Below are positions 33,852-41,933 of a stretch of DNA of 64,000 nucleotides, piece after piece (position 1 is the first letter of the stretch; the number at the start of each line of letters is the position of its first letter). The notes beneath the pieces were generated by a model. The model worked only from the letters and a program-made list of their open reading frames with translations, ran no database searches and was not told the DNA's origin. Source of the DNA: Microbispora oryzae (lineage in GTDB: Bacteria; Actinomycetota; Actinomycetes; Streptosporangiales; Streptosporangiaceae); the NCBI RefSeq assembly GCF_017896165.1, contig NZ_JAFCNB010000005.1, forward strand, positions 248,001 to 312,000, given 5' to 3'. A program made the position numbers and the translations under genes.

Positions 33852-34826
33852 ATGGCCATCGAAGTACGCGACGTGACCAAGTCGTTCGGGACGACGCCCG
33901 TCCTGCGGGACGTGTCCGTCGACGTCGAGTCCGGCTCGCTCACGGCCCTGCTCGGCCCGAGCGGCGGCGGGAAGTCCACGCTGCTGCGGGTCATCGCCGG
34001 TCTGGAGCGGCCCGACATCGGCACCGTCCACATCTCGGGGGTGGACGCCACCCGGCTGTCCCCGCAGCGGCGCGACGTCGGCTTCGTCTTCCAGCACTAC
34101 GCGGCCTTCAAGCACCTGACGGTCTTCCGCAACGTGGCCTTCGGGCTGGAGATCCGCAAACGCCCGAAGGACGAGATCCGCGAACGGGTGATGGAGCTGC
34201 TTGAGCTCGTGCATCTGGAGAAGCTGGCCGACCGTTACCCATCGCAGCTGTCCGGAGGCCAGCGGCAGCGCATGGCCCTGGCGCGGGCGCTCGCCGTCGA
34301 GCCCAAGGTGCTGCTGCTCGACGAGCCGTTCGGCGCGCTCGACGCGCAGGTCCGCAAGGAGCTGCGTACCTGGCTGCGTCGCCTGCACGACGAGGTGCAC
34401 GTCACGACCGTCTTCGTGACCCACGACCAGGAGGAGGCCATCGAGGTGGCCGACACGATCGTGGTGCTGGCGGACGGCGAGGTCAAGCAGGTCGGCAGCC
34501 CCGCCGAGGTGTACGACCACCCCGTGGACCCGTTCGTGATGCGCTTCCTCGGCCCGGTGACCGAGATCGGGGGCGACCTCGTCCGCCCGCACGACATCGA
34601 GATCAGCGCCTCGCCTCTCGACGGCGGAACCCCCGCTACGATCGCCCGGGTCGTCCGGCTCGGCTTCGAGGTCAGAGTGGAGGTCGAGGTCGACGGGCAG
34701 GACGGGCGGGAGGCATGGGTCCAGGTGACCAGGGAGCTCGCCGACCGGCTGGGGCTCGCGCCGGGCGACACGGTCACGCTGCGACCCACGCCTGGTGCCC
34801 GCCGTCTGGCGCTGAGCGCCGTGTGA
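33852..34826 (+). CDS. cysA: Sulfate/thiosulfate import ATPase CysA
   Basis: A 324-residue ATPase: Walker [11 protein letters not shown]-loop [26 protein letters not shown], signature [15 protein letters not shown], Walker [14 protein letters not shown]-loop [10 protein letters not shown]. The [22 protein letters not shown] segment and a C-terminal TOBE-like regulatory domain (about 235-320, [44 protein letters not shown]) follow. The FRNVAFGL..K block is typical of sulfate CysA. It powers the CysT/CysW channel. Its stop lies three bases before the Rrf2 regulator gene. Confidence 0.94.
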   Translation: MAIEVRDVTKSFGTTPVLRDVSVDVESGSLTALLGPSGGGKSTLLRVIAGLERPDIGTVHISGVDATRLSPQRRDVGFVFQHYAAFKHLTVFRNVAFGLEIRKRPKDEIRERVMELLELVHLEKLADRYPSQLSGGQRQRMALARALAVEPKVLLLDEPFGALDAQVRKELRTWLRRLHDEVHVTTVFVTHDQEEAIEVADTIVVLADGEVKQVGSPAEVYDHPVDPFVMRFLGPVTEIGGDLVRPHDIEISASPLDGGTPATIARVVRLGFEVRVEVEVDGQDGREAWVQVTRELADRLGLAPGDTVTLRPTPGARRLALSAV

Positions 34827-34829
34827 CGG

Positions 34830-35222
34830 ATGCGGCTCTCCGCCAGAACGCAGTACGCCCTCCGGGCCGCCGCGGAACTGGCGGCGGCCCCTCCCGGCCC
34901 CGTGTCGGCCGAGAGGATCGCCGCGGCTCAGGACATCCCGCGCAGATTCCTCGACAACATCCTGCTCCAGCTCCGCCGGGCCGGGCTGATCCACAGCCAG
35001 CGCGGGCCCGACGGCGGCTACTGGCTGGCCCGGCCGCCCACCGAGATCACGCTGGCCGACGTGGTCCTCGTGGTGGAGGGCGTCGCCCAGGAGAACGAAC
35101 GTTTCCCGGGGGTGGCGCGACCGCTCGCGAGCGTCTGGGGCGCGCTGCGTGAGCACGAGCAGGCGACGCTCAACGAGATCACCCTGGCACATATCGCGAG
35201 TGGTTCACTTCCGCCCCTTTAG
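34830..35222 (+). CDS. Rrf2-family regulator without cysteines, in the sulfate operon
   Basis: A 130-residue winged-helix regulator: MRLSARTQYALRAAAELAAA, SAERIAAAQDIPRRFLDNILLQLRRAGLIHSQRGPDGGYWLARPPTEITLADVVLVVEG. This is the Rrf2/IscR/CymR signature. It has no cysteine at all, so it cannot hold an Fe-S cluster as IscR or NsrR do; this puts it with the CymR-like branch, which senses cysteine metabolism through partner proteins or small molecules. It follows cysA by three bases and is the last gene of the sulfate operon, so autoregulation of sulfur uptake is likely. The C-terminus (HEQATLNEITLAHIASGSLPPL) is short but complete-looking. Confidence 0.88.
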   Translation: MRLSARTQYALRAAAELAAAPPGPVSAERIAAAQDIPRRFLDNILLQLRRAGLIHSQRGPDGGYWLARPPTEITLADVVLVVEGVAQENERFPGVARPLASVWGALREHEQATLNEITLAHIASGSLPPL

Positions 35223-35275
35223 TTATGGAAGACTCCGCATTCAGTGCAATGTGCCAGGCGTAGAGGCAGGGCGGG

Positions 35276-36826
35276 ATGGGGACTGCGGAGCAGCTCATCG
35301 TCAGGCGATACCGGCTGGTGCGTGCCCTCGGCCACGGCAGCATGGGGGTCGTCTGGGAGGGCCGGGACACCCTGCTCGACCGTCCGGTCGCGGTCAGAGA
35401 GGTGCTGCTGCCCCCCGCCCTGACCGAGACGCGGCGGCTGCCGCTGGCCCAGCGCGTCACGCGGGCCGCGCGCCACGCCGAGCGACTGCGGCATCCCAAC
35501 GTCACCGCCGTCTACGACGTGGCCGAAGAGGACGGCACGCCGTACGTGGTGATGGAGCTGGTCCCGTCCCGATCGCTCGACGGGATCGTCGCGAGCGACG
35601 GCCCCCTCACGCCCGAACGGGCCGCCGCGATCGCGCGCAAGGTCCTCGCCGCGCTGGTCCACGCCCACACCGCGGGTGTACGGCACGGCGACGTGCGCCC
35701 GTCGAACGTGCTTCTCGCGCACGACGGACGGGTGCTGCTCACCGACTTCGGGCTCGGCGCGCTCGCCGCCGACCCCGCGTTCGCCAAGCCAGCCGCGCAG
35801 CGGGCGCCCGCGCACGGCGAGCCCGTCCAGGCGAGCCGCGGCGTGGCGGCCTTCCTCGCGCCCGAACGGTCGGACGGTGGCAACGTGACCGTCGCGTCGG
35901 ACCTCTGGTCGTTCGGCGCCACCCTGTTCTTCGCCGTCACCGGGCGCCCTCCGGGGGGACGGCCGGCCGACGACGTGCCCGAACCCCTGCGTCCGCTGGT
36001 CACCGGCCTCCTGGCACGCGACCCGCGCAAGCGGCTCGACGCCGACGCCGCGGACCGGGCGCTCGCGGCGATAGAACCGCCGCCGGCGCCGCCCGCGCCC
36101 GCACGGGGCGGCGGCACGCGTACGCGACTGGTCGCCGGGATCGCCGCGGCGGCGCTGGTCGTCGGCGCGGTGGGGGGCTGGGCCGCGCTACGGCCGAAGG
36201 CCGGCACCGCCGCCGCCACGCCTCCCGGCCCGTCGTCCGCCGGCACTGGAACGGGCACCGGAGCGGGCAGTGGAGGGGGCACAGGAGGGGGCAGTGGAGG
36301 GGCCACCGCCTCGTCCGCGGCCACGCCGCAGGGCCCGTCGCCCTCCCCCAGCCCGGCCCGCCGGCTGAAGCTGACCTGGCACCGGGCGGAGACCGGCTGG
36401 CGCGCCGCCGTCCCCAAGGGCTGGACGATGGAGACCACGGACTACACGACCCGGTGGCTCGACCCCAAGGGCGCGGCGCGGCTGACCGTGGAGGTCACCG
36501 CGCAGAGCGGCACCGATCCGCTGGGAGCGCTCCAGGAGGCCGAGGCGATGACCCGCCCGACCGTCGACGCGTACCGGAAGATGCGGCTGCGCGCCGTGAC
36601 GACCCCGGCTGGGGCGGCCGCCGACTGGGAGTTCACCTGGACCCAGCGGAAGGCGTCGGCCGAGAGCCATCTGGCCAAGGGCGCCGCGTATCACCAGTAC
36701 CGCCGTGTGATCGCCACGGGTACGACCACGAGCGTCCTCACCTGGACGACGGACGCCGCGGAGTGGGACCGGCTGCGGCCCACCCTGGTGCGGGCCTTCG
36801 CCCTCTTCACGCCTCCGGCCTCCTGA
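35276..36826 (+). CDS. Ser/Thr kinase-like membrane protein lacking the VAIK lysine
   Basis: A 516-residue protein. The kinase-like domain (about 10-260) has the Gly-rich loop ALGHGSMGVVW, but the ATP-anchoring lysine of VAIK is Arg41 (PVAVREVLL, codon AGA at 35396-35398). The catalytic loop reads RHGDVRPSNVLL: Asp139 is kept, while the Lys after it is Arg141. TDFGLG (Asp157) and FLAPE are present. A TM follows at about 280-303, then a Gly/Ser/Thr linker and an extracytoplasmic domain (about 362-516) of the LTWHRAETGWRAAVPKGWTMETTD type. That domain resembles the PASTA-less sensor domains of some actinobacterial kinases. It may be weakly active or a pseudokinase. Other possibilities remain; the family as such is clear. 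Confidence 0.85.
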   Translation: MGTAEQLIVRRYRLVRALGHGSMGVVWEGRDTLLDRPVAVREVLLPPALTETRRLPLAQRVTRAARHAERLRHPNVTAVYDVAEEDGTPYVVMELVPSRSLDGIVASDGPLTPERAAAIARKVLAALVHAHTAGVRHGDVRPSNVLLAHDGRVLLTDFGLGALAADPAFAKPAAQRAPAHGEPVQASRGVAAFLAPERSDGGNVTVASDLWSFGATLFFAVTGRPPGGRPADDVPEPLRPLVTGLLARDPRKRLDADAADRALAAIEPPPAPPAPARGGGTRTRLVAGIAAAALVVGAVGGWAALRPKAGTAAATPPGPSSAGTGTGTGAGSGGGTGGGSGGATASSAATPQGPSPSPSPARRLKLTWHRAETGWRAAVPKGWTMETTDYTTRWLDPKGAARLTVEVTAQSGTDPLGALQEAEAMTRPTVDAYRKMRLRAVTTPAGAAADWEFTWTQRKASAESHLAKGAAYHQYRRVIATGTTTSVLTWTTDAAEWDRLRPTLVRAFALFTPPAS

Positions 36827-36894
36827 GTCCTTCACACCTTCGGCTGGAAATCCACCGCACGCCCGTCGCACTGTGCGATGATGCCCACTGGAAG

Positions 36895-36909
36895 TGATAA
36901 CGGTTTTCA
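36895..36909. promoter_or_regulatory. Zur-like 7-1-7 inverted repeat
   Basis: TGATAACGGTTTTCA is a 7-1-7 inverted repeat with one mismatched pair. The ends TGA.AA and TTTTCA match the pattern of actinobacterial zinc-uptake-regulator boxes. It lies 20 bp before the start of the CooC/MinD-like gene, where a bound repressor would block transcription. Confidence 0.5.
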
Positions 36910-36929
36910 CAGTCACTCGGGGGGTATCG

Positions 36930-37865
36930 ATGAGGGTGGCCTTCGTCGGCAAGGGCGGGAGCGGCAAGACGACGCTGTCGTCGCTGTTCGCCCGGCACGC
37001 GGCGCGACAGGGACCGGTGGTCGCGATTGACGCCGACATCAACCAGCACCTCGGCCTCGCCCTCGGGGCGGCCGAGACGCCGCCGCCGCTGGGCGGGATG
37101 CTGATCGATATCAAGGACTACCTCCGCGGGGACAATCCGCTCATCCGCGACGCCGCGTCGATGGTCAAGACGACCCCGCCGGGCCGCGGCTCCCGGCTCG
37201 TCCGGCTCGACGACCCGTTCTTCCCGTCCTGCCGGGTCGCGGGGGTCTCGCTCATGGTCACCGGGCCGTTCGGCGCGGACGACCTCGGCGTCGCCTGCTA
37301 TCACTCCAAGGTCGGCGCCGTGGAGCTGTATCTCAATCACCTGGTCGACGGGCCGGGCGAGTACGTCGTGGTGGACATGACGGCGGGGGCCGACTCGTTC
37401 GCCTCCGGCCTGTTCACCCGGTTCGACCTGACCTACCTGGTGGCCGAACCCACCCGGCAGGGCGTGAGCGTCTACCGGCAGTACCGTGACTACGCGGCCG
37501 ACTTCGACGTCCGCATCGCCGTCGTGGGCAACAAGGTGCAGTCGCCGGACGACGAGGCCTTCCTGCGCGACGAGGTCGGCGACGACCTGATCGCCTGCTT
37601 CGCCCACTCTCCGGCCGTACGGGCGATGGAGCAGGGCCGGCCGTTCGGGCTCGCCGACCTGGAGCCGGCGAACCTGCGGTCCCTCGACACGCTGCTCGAC
37701 CGTCTCGACCGGCAGCGTAAGGACTGGGAGAAGTTCGGCAGGCAGGCGGCCGAGTTCCATCGCAGGAACGCCCGCGCCTGGGCCAACCGGGCCACCGGCC
37801 AGGACCTCGCCGCGCAGATCGACCCGGATTTCGTGTACGGCCCCGCCACCGTCACCACCGGGTAG
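36930..37865 (+). CDS. CooC/MinD-like ATPase, possible metal-insertion factor
   Basis: A 311-residue P-loop ATPase of the SIMIBI (MinD/CooC/NifH) class. Start ATG 36930 after GGGGGG; an upstream in-frame start would cover the operator. It has the deviant Walker A with signature lysine, VAFVGKGGSGKTTLSSLF (residues 4-21), then VVAIDADINQHLGLALG, YVVVDMTAGADSFASGLFTRFDLTYLVAEPTRQGVSVYRQY and VVGNKV. This layout is that of CooC-type ATPases, which insert nickel into CO dehydrogenase. The CxC metal motif of CooC is reduced here to one Cys (GVACYHSK). No CO dehydrogenase gene is nearby. The Zur-like box directly upstream instead hints at a zinc or nickel handling role under zinc starvation; that is inference. 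Confidence 0.75.
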   Translation: MRVAFVGKGGSGKTTLSSLFARHAARQGPVVAIDADINQHLGLALGAAETPPPLGGMLIDIKDYLRGDNPLIRDAASMVKTTPPGRGSRLVRLDDPFFPSCRVAGVSLMVTGPFGADDLGVACYHSKVGAVELYLNHLVDGPGEYVVVDMTAGADSFASGLFTRFDLTYLVAEPTRQGVSVYRQYRDYAADFDVRIAVVGNKVQSPDDEAFLRDEVGDDLIACFAHSPAVRAMEQGRPFGLADLEPANLRSLDTLLDRLDRQRKDWEKFGRQAAEFHRRNARAWANRATGQDLAAQIDPDFVYGPATVTTG

Positions 37866-37985
37866 GTCGTCGGCCGAGATATCGGCTCACCTATCAGCCC
37901 AGATACACGTGTCGCCTTCGCGCCAGATGGAGGCGGCCCCCCTCCGAACTACCGTCGAGTCCATCCCTCGGAGAGGAGAACATCC

Positions 37986-38372
37986 ATGTCGCTGACCGTT
38001 CCGAACGATCTGCTCGACCAGGCCCGCGGCGGTGAGATCGACGACGAGGCGTTCGTCGCCTGCGTCCGCGACTCGCTGCCGTACGCCTGGGCGACGATCA
38101 GCGAGCTCGTGGACCGGCGTGACCGGTCGGGCGCCGAGTTCGCCGACAACCAGGTGCCCCCGCCGGACGAGGCCGCCCGCGGCCAGCTCCTGCGGTGCCT
38201 GGCCAGCGACGCGATGCGCGGCGCCCTCGAACGGCACTTCGGCGTGCGCCTCGCGTTCCAGAACTGCCACCGGGTGGCGGTCTTCCACCCGGCCGCGACC
38301 GGTGCGTACGAGGCGTTCGTATCGCCCCGGGCGCAGATCCTGAACCAGAAGCCCGAGCTGGTGGACTGCTAG
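37986..38372 (+). CDS. Conserved actinobacterial protein (SCO5389-like), unknown function
   Basis: A 128-residue protein that I recognise as one of a conserved actinomycete family known from Streptomyces (SCO5389-type; recalled, not searched). Conserved stretches are VRDSLPYAWATISELVDR, FADNQVPPPDEAARGQLLRCLASDAMRGALERHFGVRLAFQNCHRVAVFHPAATGAYEAFVSPRAQILNQKPELVDC. Three Cys outside the C-terminal one and His residues are present. No TM or signal peptide. GGAGAGGAG precedes the ATG. The stop region is odd: 12-bp units (GCTAGCCGGACC type) at 38368-38403 give three in-frame stops, TAG, TAA and TAG. It follows the ATPase gene by 120 bp. Confidence 0.75.
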   Translation: MSLTVPNDLLDQARGGEIDDEAFVACVRDSLPYAWATISELVDRRDRSGAEFADNQVPPPDEAARGQLLRCLASDAMRGALERHFGVRLAFQNCHRVAVFHPAATGAYEAFVSPRAQILNQKPELVDC

Positions 38373-38419
38373 CCGGACCGCTAACTGGACCGCTAGCCGG
38401 ACCGCTGGCCAGGCGGTCG

Positions 38420-38456
38420 CCGGGGGGCGTCGTTCCCGGTTCGCGACGCCCCCCGG
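38420..38456. terminator. Strong hairpin between convergent genes
   Basis: A perfect 13-bp stem, CCGGGGGGCGTCG (38420-38432) with CGACGCCCCCCGG (38444-38456), around an 11-nt loop. It lies between the convergent SCO5389-like and LLM-oxidoreductase genes and probably ends both transcripts. No T-tract, as usual for GC-rich actinomycetes. Confidence 0.75.
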
Positions 38457-38505
38457 TCCCTCGCCCTCAGGCCCGGCGAGGCCGGGTGAAGCCGGGTGAG
38501 GCGGC

Positions 38506-39546
38506 TCAGCGCGCGCGCAGCGCGGGCAGGACCTCGGCGCCGAGGCGGGCGATGGTCTCCCTCGTCCGCTCGGGCACTCCGGTGCCCTCGACCATCAGGA
38601 TGAGATGCCGCAGACCGGTCCGCCCGGCCGTGGCGAGGATCTTGTCCACGCAGTGTTCCGGAGAACCCACCGGATGGATCCGGCACAGCATGTCGACATA
38701 TTTCGCTATATCGCGCTGCGGGGGCGGGCGGCCGTCCACCGGCACGTAACCGGCCAGCCCGGGTTCGAGCCACCGCGGGAGGGCATCCGTCAGCTCCCGG
38801 ACCGCCCGGCTCGTCGAGTCGGCGACGTGGCAGACGGCCGCGGCGATGTGACGCGGCGGCGGGCCTCCCTCGCGTCGTACGGCGTGGGCCTCGTAGTGCT
38901 CGATCATGGCGGCCTTCTCGGCGTCGCCGACGTGCATGCCGAGCAGCATGGGCAGCCCGCGCCCGGCCGCCAGCCGCGCCGTCGGTTCGGACGTGCACGC
39001 CACCACGGGCGTCATCCGGGCGGGCGGCATGACCGGCACCTCGCGGAAGCGGAAGAACTCGCCGTCGGCGCCGACGCGGCCGCCGGACAGCGCGGCGCAC
39101 AGCAGGTCGAGCGACTCGGGGAAGCCCCGTTCGAACCGCGCCGTTCCGGTGCCGAAGACCTCCAGCTCCAGCCAGGGACCGCCGCGCCCCACCCCCAGAC
39201 GGAACCTGCCCCGCGACACGTGGTGGAGCAGCGCCGCCTCCTCGGCCAGTGCGACCGGATGCCGGGCCGAGAGCACGCTGACCGCCGTACCGACCGTGAT
39301 GCGCGAGGTGCGGCCCAGCGCGACGGCCGCGAGCGTGACAGCCGACGGACAGACGCCGTACGTCATGAAGTGGTGCTCGGCGATCCACGCGTCGTCGAAC
39401 CCGGCCCGCTCGGCCGCCTCGATCGCCGCCACGGTGTCCCGCAGTACCGCGCCGGGGTCGGCGCCGGGGAAACCGGCCCCGATCAGGAAGACACCGATCC
39501 TCAGGTCGCGGATATCACAGACGTCGCGGCCCGTCCCGGTCGTCAC
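38506..39546 (-). CDS. LLM-class (luciferase-like) flavin or F420-dependent oxidoreductase
   Basis: A 346-residue TIM-barrel oxidoreductase of the luciferase-like monooxygenase class. Motifs: AIEAAERAGFDDAWIAEHHFMTYGVCPSAVTLAAVALGRTSRITVGTAVSVLSARHPVALAEEAALLHHVSRGRFRLGVGRGG, then a family-typical FRFREVPVMPP and VVACTSEPTARLAAGRGLPMLLGMHVGD. The C-terminal block HPVGSPEHCVDKILATAGRTGLRHLILMVEG closes the barrel. In actinobacteria many such enzymes use coenzyme F420; others use FMNH2. The AEHHF motif favours the bacterial-luciferase/FMN-like subgroup, but the cofactor cannot be settled by eye. Soluble. Divergent neighbours give no substrate clue. Confidence 0.9.
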   Translation of the reverse strand: MTTGTGRDVCDIRDLRIGVFLIGAGFPGADPGAVLRDTVAAIEAAERAGFDDAWIAEHHFMTYGVCPSAVTLAAVALGRTSRITVGTAVSVLSARHPVALAEEAALLHHVSRGRFRLGVGRGGPWLELEVFGTGTARFERGFPESLDLLCAALSGGRVGADGEFFRFREVPVMPPARMTPVVACTSEPTARLAAGRGLPMLLGMHVGDAEKAAMIEHYEAHAVRREGGPPPRHIAAAVCHVADSTSRAVRELTDALPRWLEPGLAGYVPVDGRPPPQRDIAKYVDMLCRIHPVGSPEHCVDKILATAGRTGLRHLILMVEGTGVPERTRETIARLGAEVLPALRAR

Positions 39547-39595
39547 AGGGTCTGATCTCCCCCGGCCCCGATCACGGAAAACGTCAGCGGAAACG

Positions 39596-40276
39596 TCAGC
39601 CGGCGCGGGAATCGGCGTAGAAGGCGTCCACGGCGACCTCCACCGCCGTCAGGGATGTCCGTATCAGGGCGATGTGGTCGCGGCGGACTTCCTCGGGAGG
39701 GTCTCCGGCCAGTGTCCTGGCGACGGCGGTGAGATAGGCGGCCCGGTAGGCCCCGGCCACCAGTGCGGCGGCGATCCGGTGGCGCGGGTCGCCGGGCCCG
39801 GCCCCGGCCGCGCGCGGGTCGCCGGGCCCGGCCCCGGCCGCCTCCTCCAGCAGGGCGGCGAGTGCCTCCTCCAGCGCCTCCACCTGTTCCCGGGCCCTGG
39901 CCCGCAGCGCGGGAGATTCGCGGACGACCCGCCAGAAGGGCTCGTAGCGGGGGTCGACGCCGCCGAGCGGGTGCCCCTCCTCCAGCAGCCGGACGAACAG
40001 CTCCCGCAAGGCCGCGATCGGCCCCTCTCCCGGGGGCCGGTCCCGTACGGCCCCCTCGATCAGTTCGGCGGCCTCGGGGAAGCGGTCGAGGAACAGGTCC
40101 TCCTTGCGCGGAAAGTAGTTGAAGACCGTCTTCGCCGACACGCCCGCGGCCTCCGCGATCTCGGCAACCGTGACCGCGTCGAACCCCCGCTGGAGGAAGA
40201 GCCCGGACGCGATGTCCGAGATCAGCTGCCGGGTCAGCTTCTTCTTCCGCTCCCGCAGTCCCAGTTCCTCTCGCAC
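39596..40276 (-). CDS. TetR-family repressor, partner of the flavin monooxygenase
   Basis: A 226-residue regulator starting at GTG 40276. N-terminal HTH (about 12-60): KKLTRQLISDIASGLFLQRGFDAVTVAEIAEAAGVSAKTVFNYFPRKEDLFLDRFPEA. The ligand domain follows, with PLGGVDPRYEPFWRVVRESPALRARAREQVEALEEALAALLEEAAG. A recent internal duplication is visible in the protein (GAGPGDPRAAGAGPGDPRHR), encoded by two copies of a 30-bp unit at about 39778-39840. Divergent from the monooxygenase gene with a 73-bp AT-rich gap; TetR proteins in this position usually repress the neighbouring oxygenase and respond to its substrate. ATAG..CTAT half-sites 13 bp apart at 40303-40323 are a candidate operator. Confidence 0.9.
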   Translation of the reverse strand: MREELGLRERKKKLTRQLISDIASGLFLQRGFDAVTVAEIAEAAGVSAKTVFNYFPRKEDLFLDRFPEAAELIEGAVRDRPPGEGPIAALRELFVRLLEEGHPLGGVDPRYEPFWRVVRESPALRARAREQVEALEEALAALLEEAAGAGPGDPRAAGAGPGDPRHRIAAALVAGAYRAAYLTAVARTLAGDPPEEVRRDHIALIRTSLTAVEVAVDAFYADSRAG

Positions 40277-40349
40277 GGCATCACTTTAGCCGGTATATGT
40301 TTATAGCGACAGTAACTTTCTATCCGATGTAACAACCTGGAGGGTCGCG

Positions 40350-41900
40350 ATGTACGACACGGACGTGGTGATCACGGGCGGTGGCCCGGTCGGGCTGATG
40401 CTCGCGTGCGAGCTCCGGCTCGGCGGGGCCTCCGTGGTGGTGCTGGAACGGCTGACCGAGGTGGACCCGACGATCAAGGCGGGGGCGCTGAACGCGCCCA
40501 GCGTGACGGCGCTCTACCGGCGGGGACTGCTCCCCGCGCTGAAGGAGGCCCACGAAGAGACGATCGCGCGGATGACGCAGTTCATGCGCGAGCGGCAACC
40601 CGCCGGGGCGGGACAGGGCCCGATCAGGACGCCTCCCCGGTTCGCCGGCCACTTCGCCGGGATCATGCTCTCGGCCGGCCTGCTCGACGAGTCCGACCCC
40701 GAGCTGGGCGGCAGGGGCCCGGCCGAGGGCGTCGGCCTCGTCGCCCAGCAGCAGCTGGAGCTCATCCTGGCCGCCCGCGCCGCCGAGCTGGGGGTCGAGG
40801 TCCGGCGCGGGGCCGAGCTGACCGGATTCGAGGCGGACGACGACGGGGTGACCGTGACGGCGGACGAACAGCGCGTCCGCACGCGCTGGCTCGTGGGCTG
40901 CGACGGGGGCCGCAGCACGGTCAGGAAGCTGGCCGGCTTCGACTTTCCCGGCACCGAGCCGGAGATCACGGCGTATCAGGCCCTCGCGGAGATGGAGGGC
41001 ACCGGAGCGCTGGGCCTTGGCTGGAACACCACGCCCACCGGCGTCTACGCGCACGGGCCGGTGCCCGGCCGCATCCTGACCGTCGAGTTCGCCGGCCGCC
41101 CGGCCGACCGGACCAGCCCGGTGACGGCCGAGGAACTGCAGGGCTCGATCCGCCGCGTCACCGGCGTCGACGTCGTGGTGAAGGCGATCTCCACCGCGAC
41201 CCGTTTCACGGACAACGCGCGCCAGGCCACGACGTACCGGATGGGCCGGGTGCTGCTCGCGGGCGACGCCGCCCACGTCCACTCGCCGTTCGGGGGCCAG
41301 GGGCTCAACCTCGGTCTGGGCGACGCGATGAACCTCGGCTGGAAGCTGGCCGCCGTCGTCCGCGGGCACGCCCCGGAGAGCCTGCTCGACACGTACACGG
41401 CGGAGCGGCACCCGATCGGCGCGTGGGTGCTCGACTGGACCCGCGCGCAGATCGCGCTGATGCGTCCCGACCCGCACGCCCGGGCCCTGCGGGCCGTCGT
41501 GAACGACCTCATCGGGACGGTGACCGGCACCACCTACTTCGTGAAGCGCATCTCGGGTGTCTGGCAGGGGTACGACCTGCCGGGCGATCACCCCCTGATC
41601 GGCCGCGACGTCCCCGACTACGCGCTCGCCGACGGTTCCCGGCTCGCCGGCCACCTGCACGACGGGCGGGCGCTGCTGCTCGGCCCCGCCGTGGAGCCGC
41701 TCCCCGACGAGTACGCCGGCCGCGTGCGGTCGATCGCCACGGCGATCCTGGACGAGGGCGCTCCGGCGGCCCTGCTCGTCCGGCCGGACGGCTGCGTGGC
41801 CTGGGCCGCGGACGCCGACCGGCCCGACCCCGACGGGCTGGAGGAGGCGCTGCGCACCTGGTTCGGCGTCCCCTCCCCGACTCTCGCGAGCGGGGCCTGA
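40350..41900 (+). CDS. FAD-dependent aromatic monooxygenase (PHBH fold, polyketide or rifampicin hydroxylase type)
   Basis: A 516-residue class A flavoprotein monooxygenase. The FAD loop is VVITGGGPVGLMLACELRLGGASVVVLERL; the DG motif is WLVGCDGGRSTVRKLAGFDFPG; the GD motif is VLLAGDAAHVHSPFGGQGLNLGLGDAMNLGWKLAAVVRGHAPESLLDTYTAERHPIG. A C-terminal thioredoxin-like domain (about 400-510, LIGRDVPDYALADGSRLAGHLHDGRALLLG, LLVRPDGCVAWA) is typical of aklavinone/tetracycline-type hydroxylases and rifampicin monooxygenase. It uses NAD(P)H and O2 to hydroxylate an aromatic ring. Without biosynthetic genes around, a detoxifying role (antibiotic inactivation), induced through the divergent TetR, is likely. 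Ribosome site GGAGGG upstream of ATG. Confidence 0.92.
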   Translation: MYDTDVVITGGGPVGLMLACELRLGGASVVVLERLTEVDPTIKAGALNAPSVTALYRRGLLPALKEAHEETIARMTQFMRERQPAGAGQGPIRTPPRFAGHFAGIMLSAGLLDESDPELGGRGPAEGVGLVAQQQLELILAARAAELGVEVRRGAELTGFEADDDGVTVTADEQRVRTRWLVGCDGGRSTVRKLAGFDFPGTEPEITAYQALAEMEGTGALGLGWNTTPTGVYAHGPVPGRILTVEFAGRPADRTSPVTAEELQGSIRRVTGVDVVVKAISTATRFTDNARQATTYRMGRVLLAGDAAHVHSPFGGQGLNLGLGDAMNLGWKLAAVVRGHAPESLLDTYTAERHPIGAWVLDWTRAQIALMRPDPHARALRAVVNDLIGTVTGTTYFVKRISGVWQGYDLPGDHPLIGRDVPDYALADGSRLAGHLHDGRALLLGPAVEPLPDEYAGRVRSIATAILDEGAPAALLVRPDGCVAWAADADRPDPDGLEEALRTWFGVPSPTLASGA

Positions 41901-41933
41901 GCGGCGTCTCCCGGCGGTACGACGAGCGCTCGG

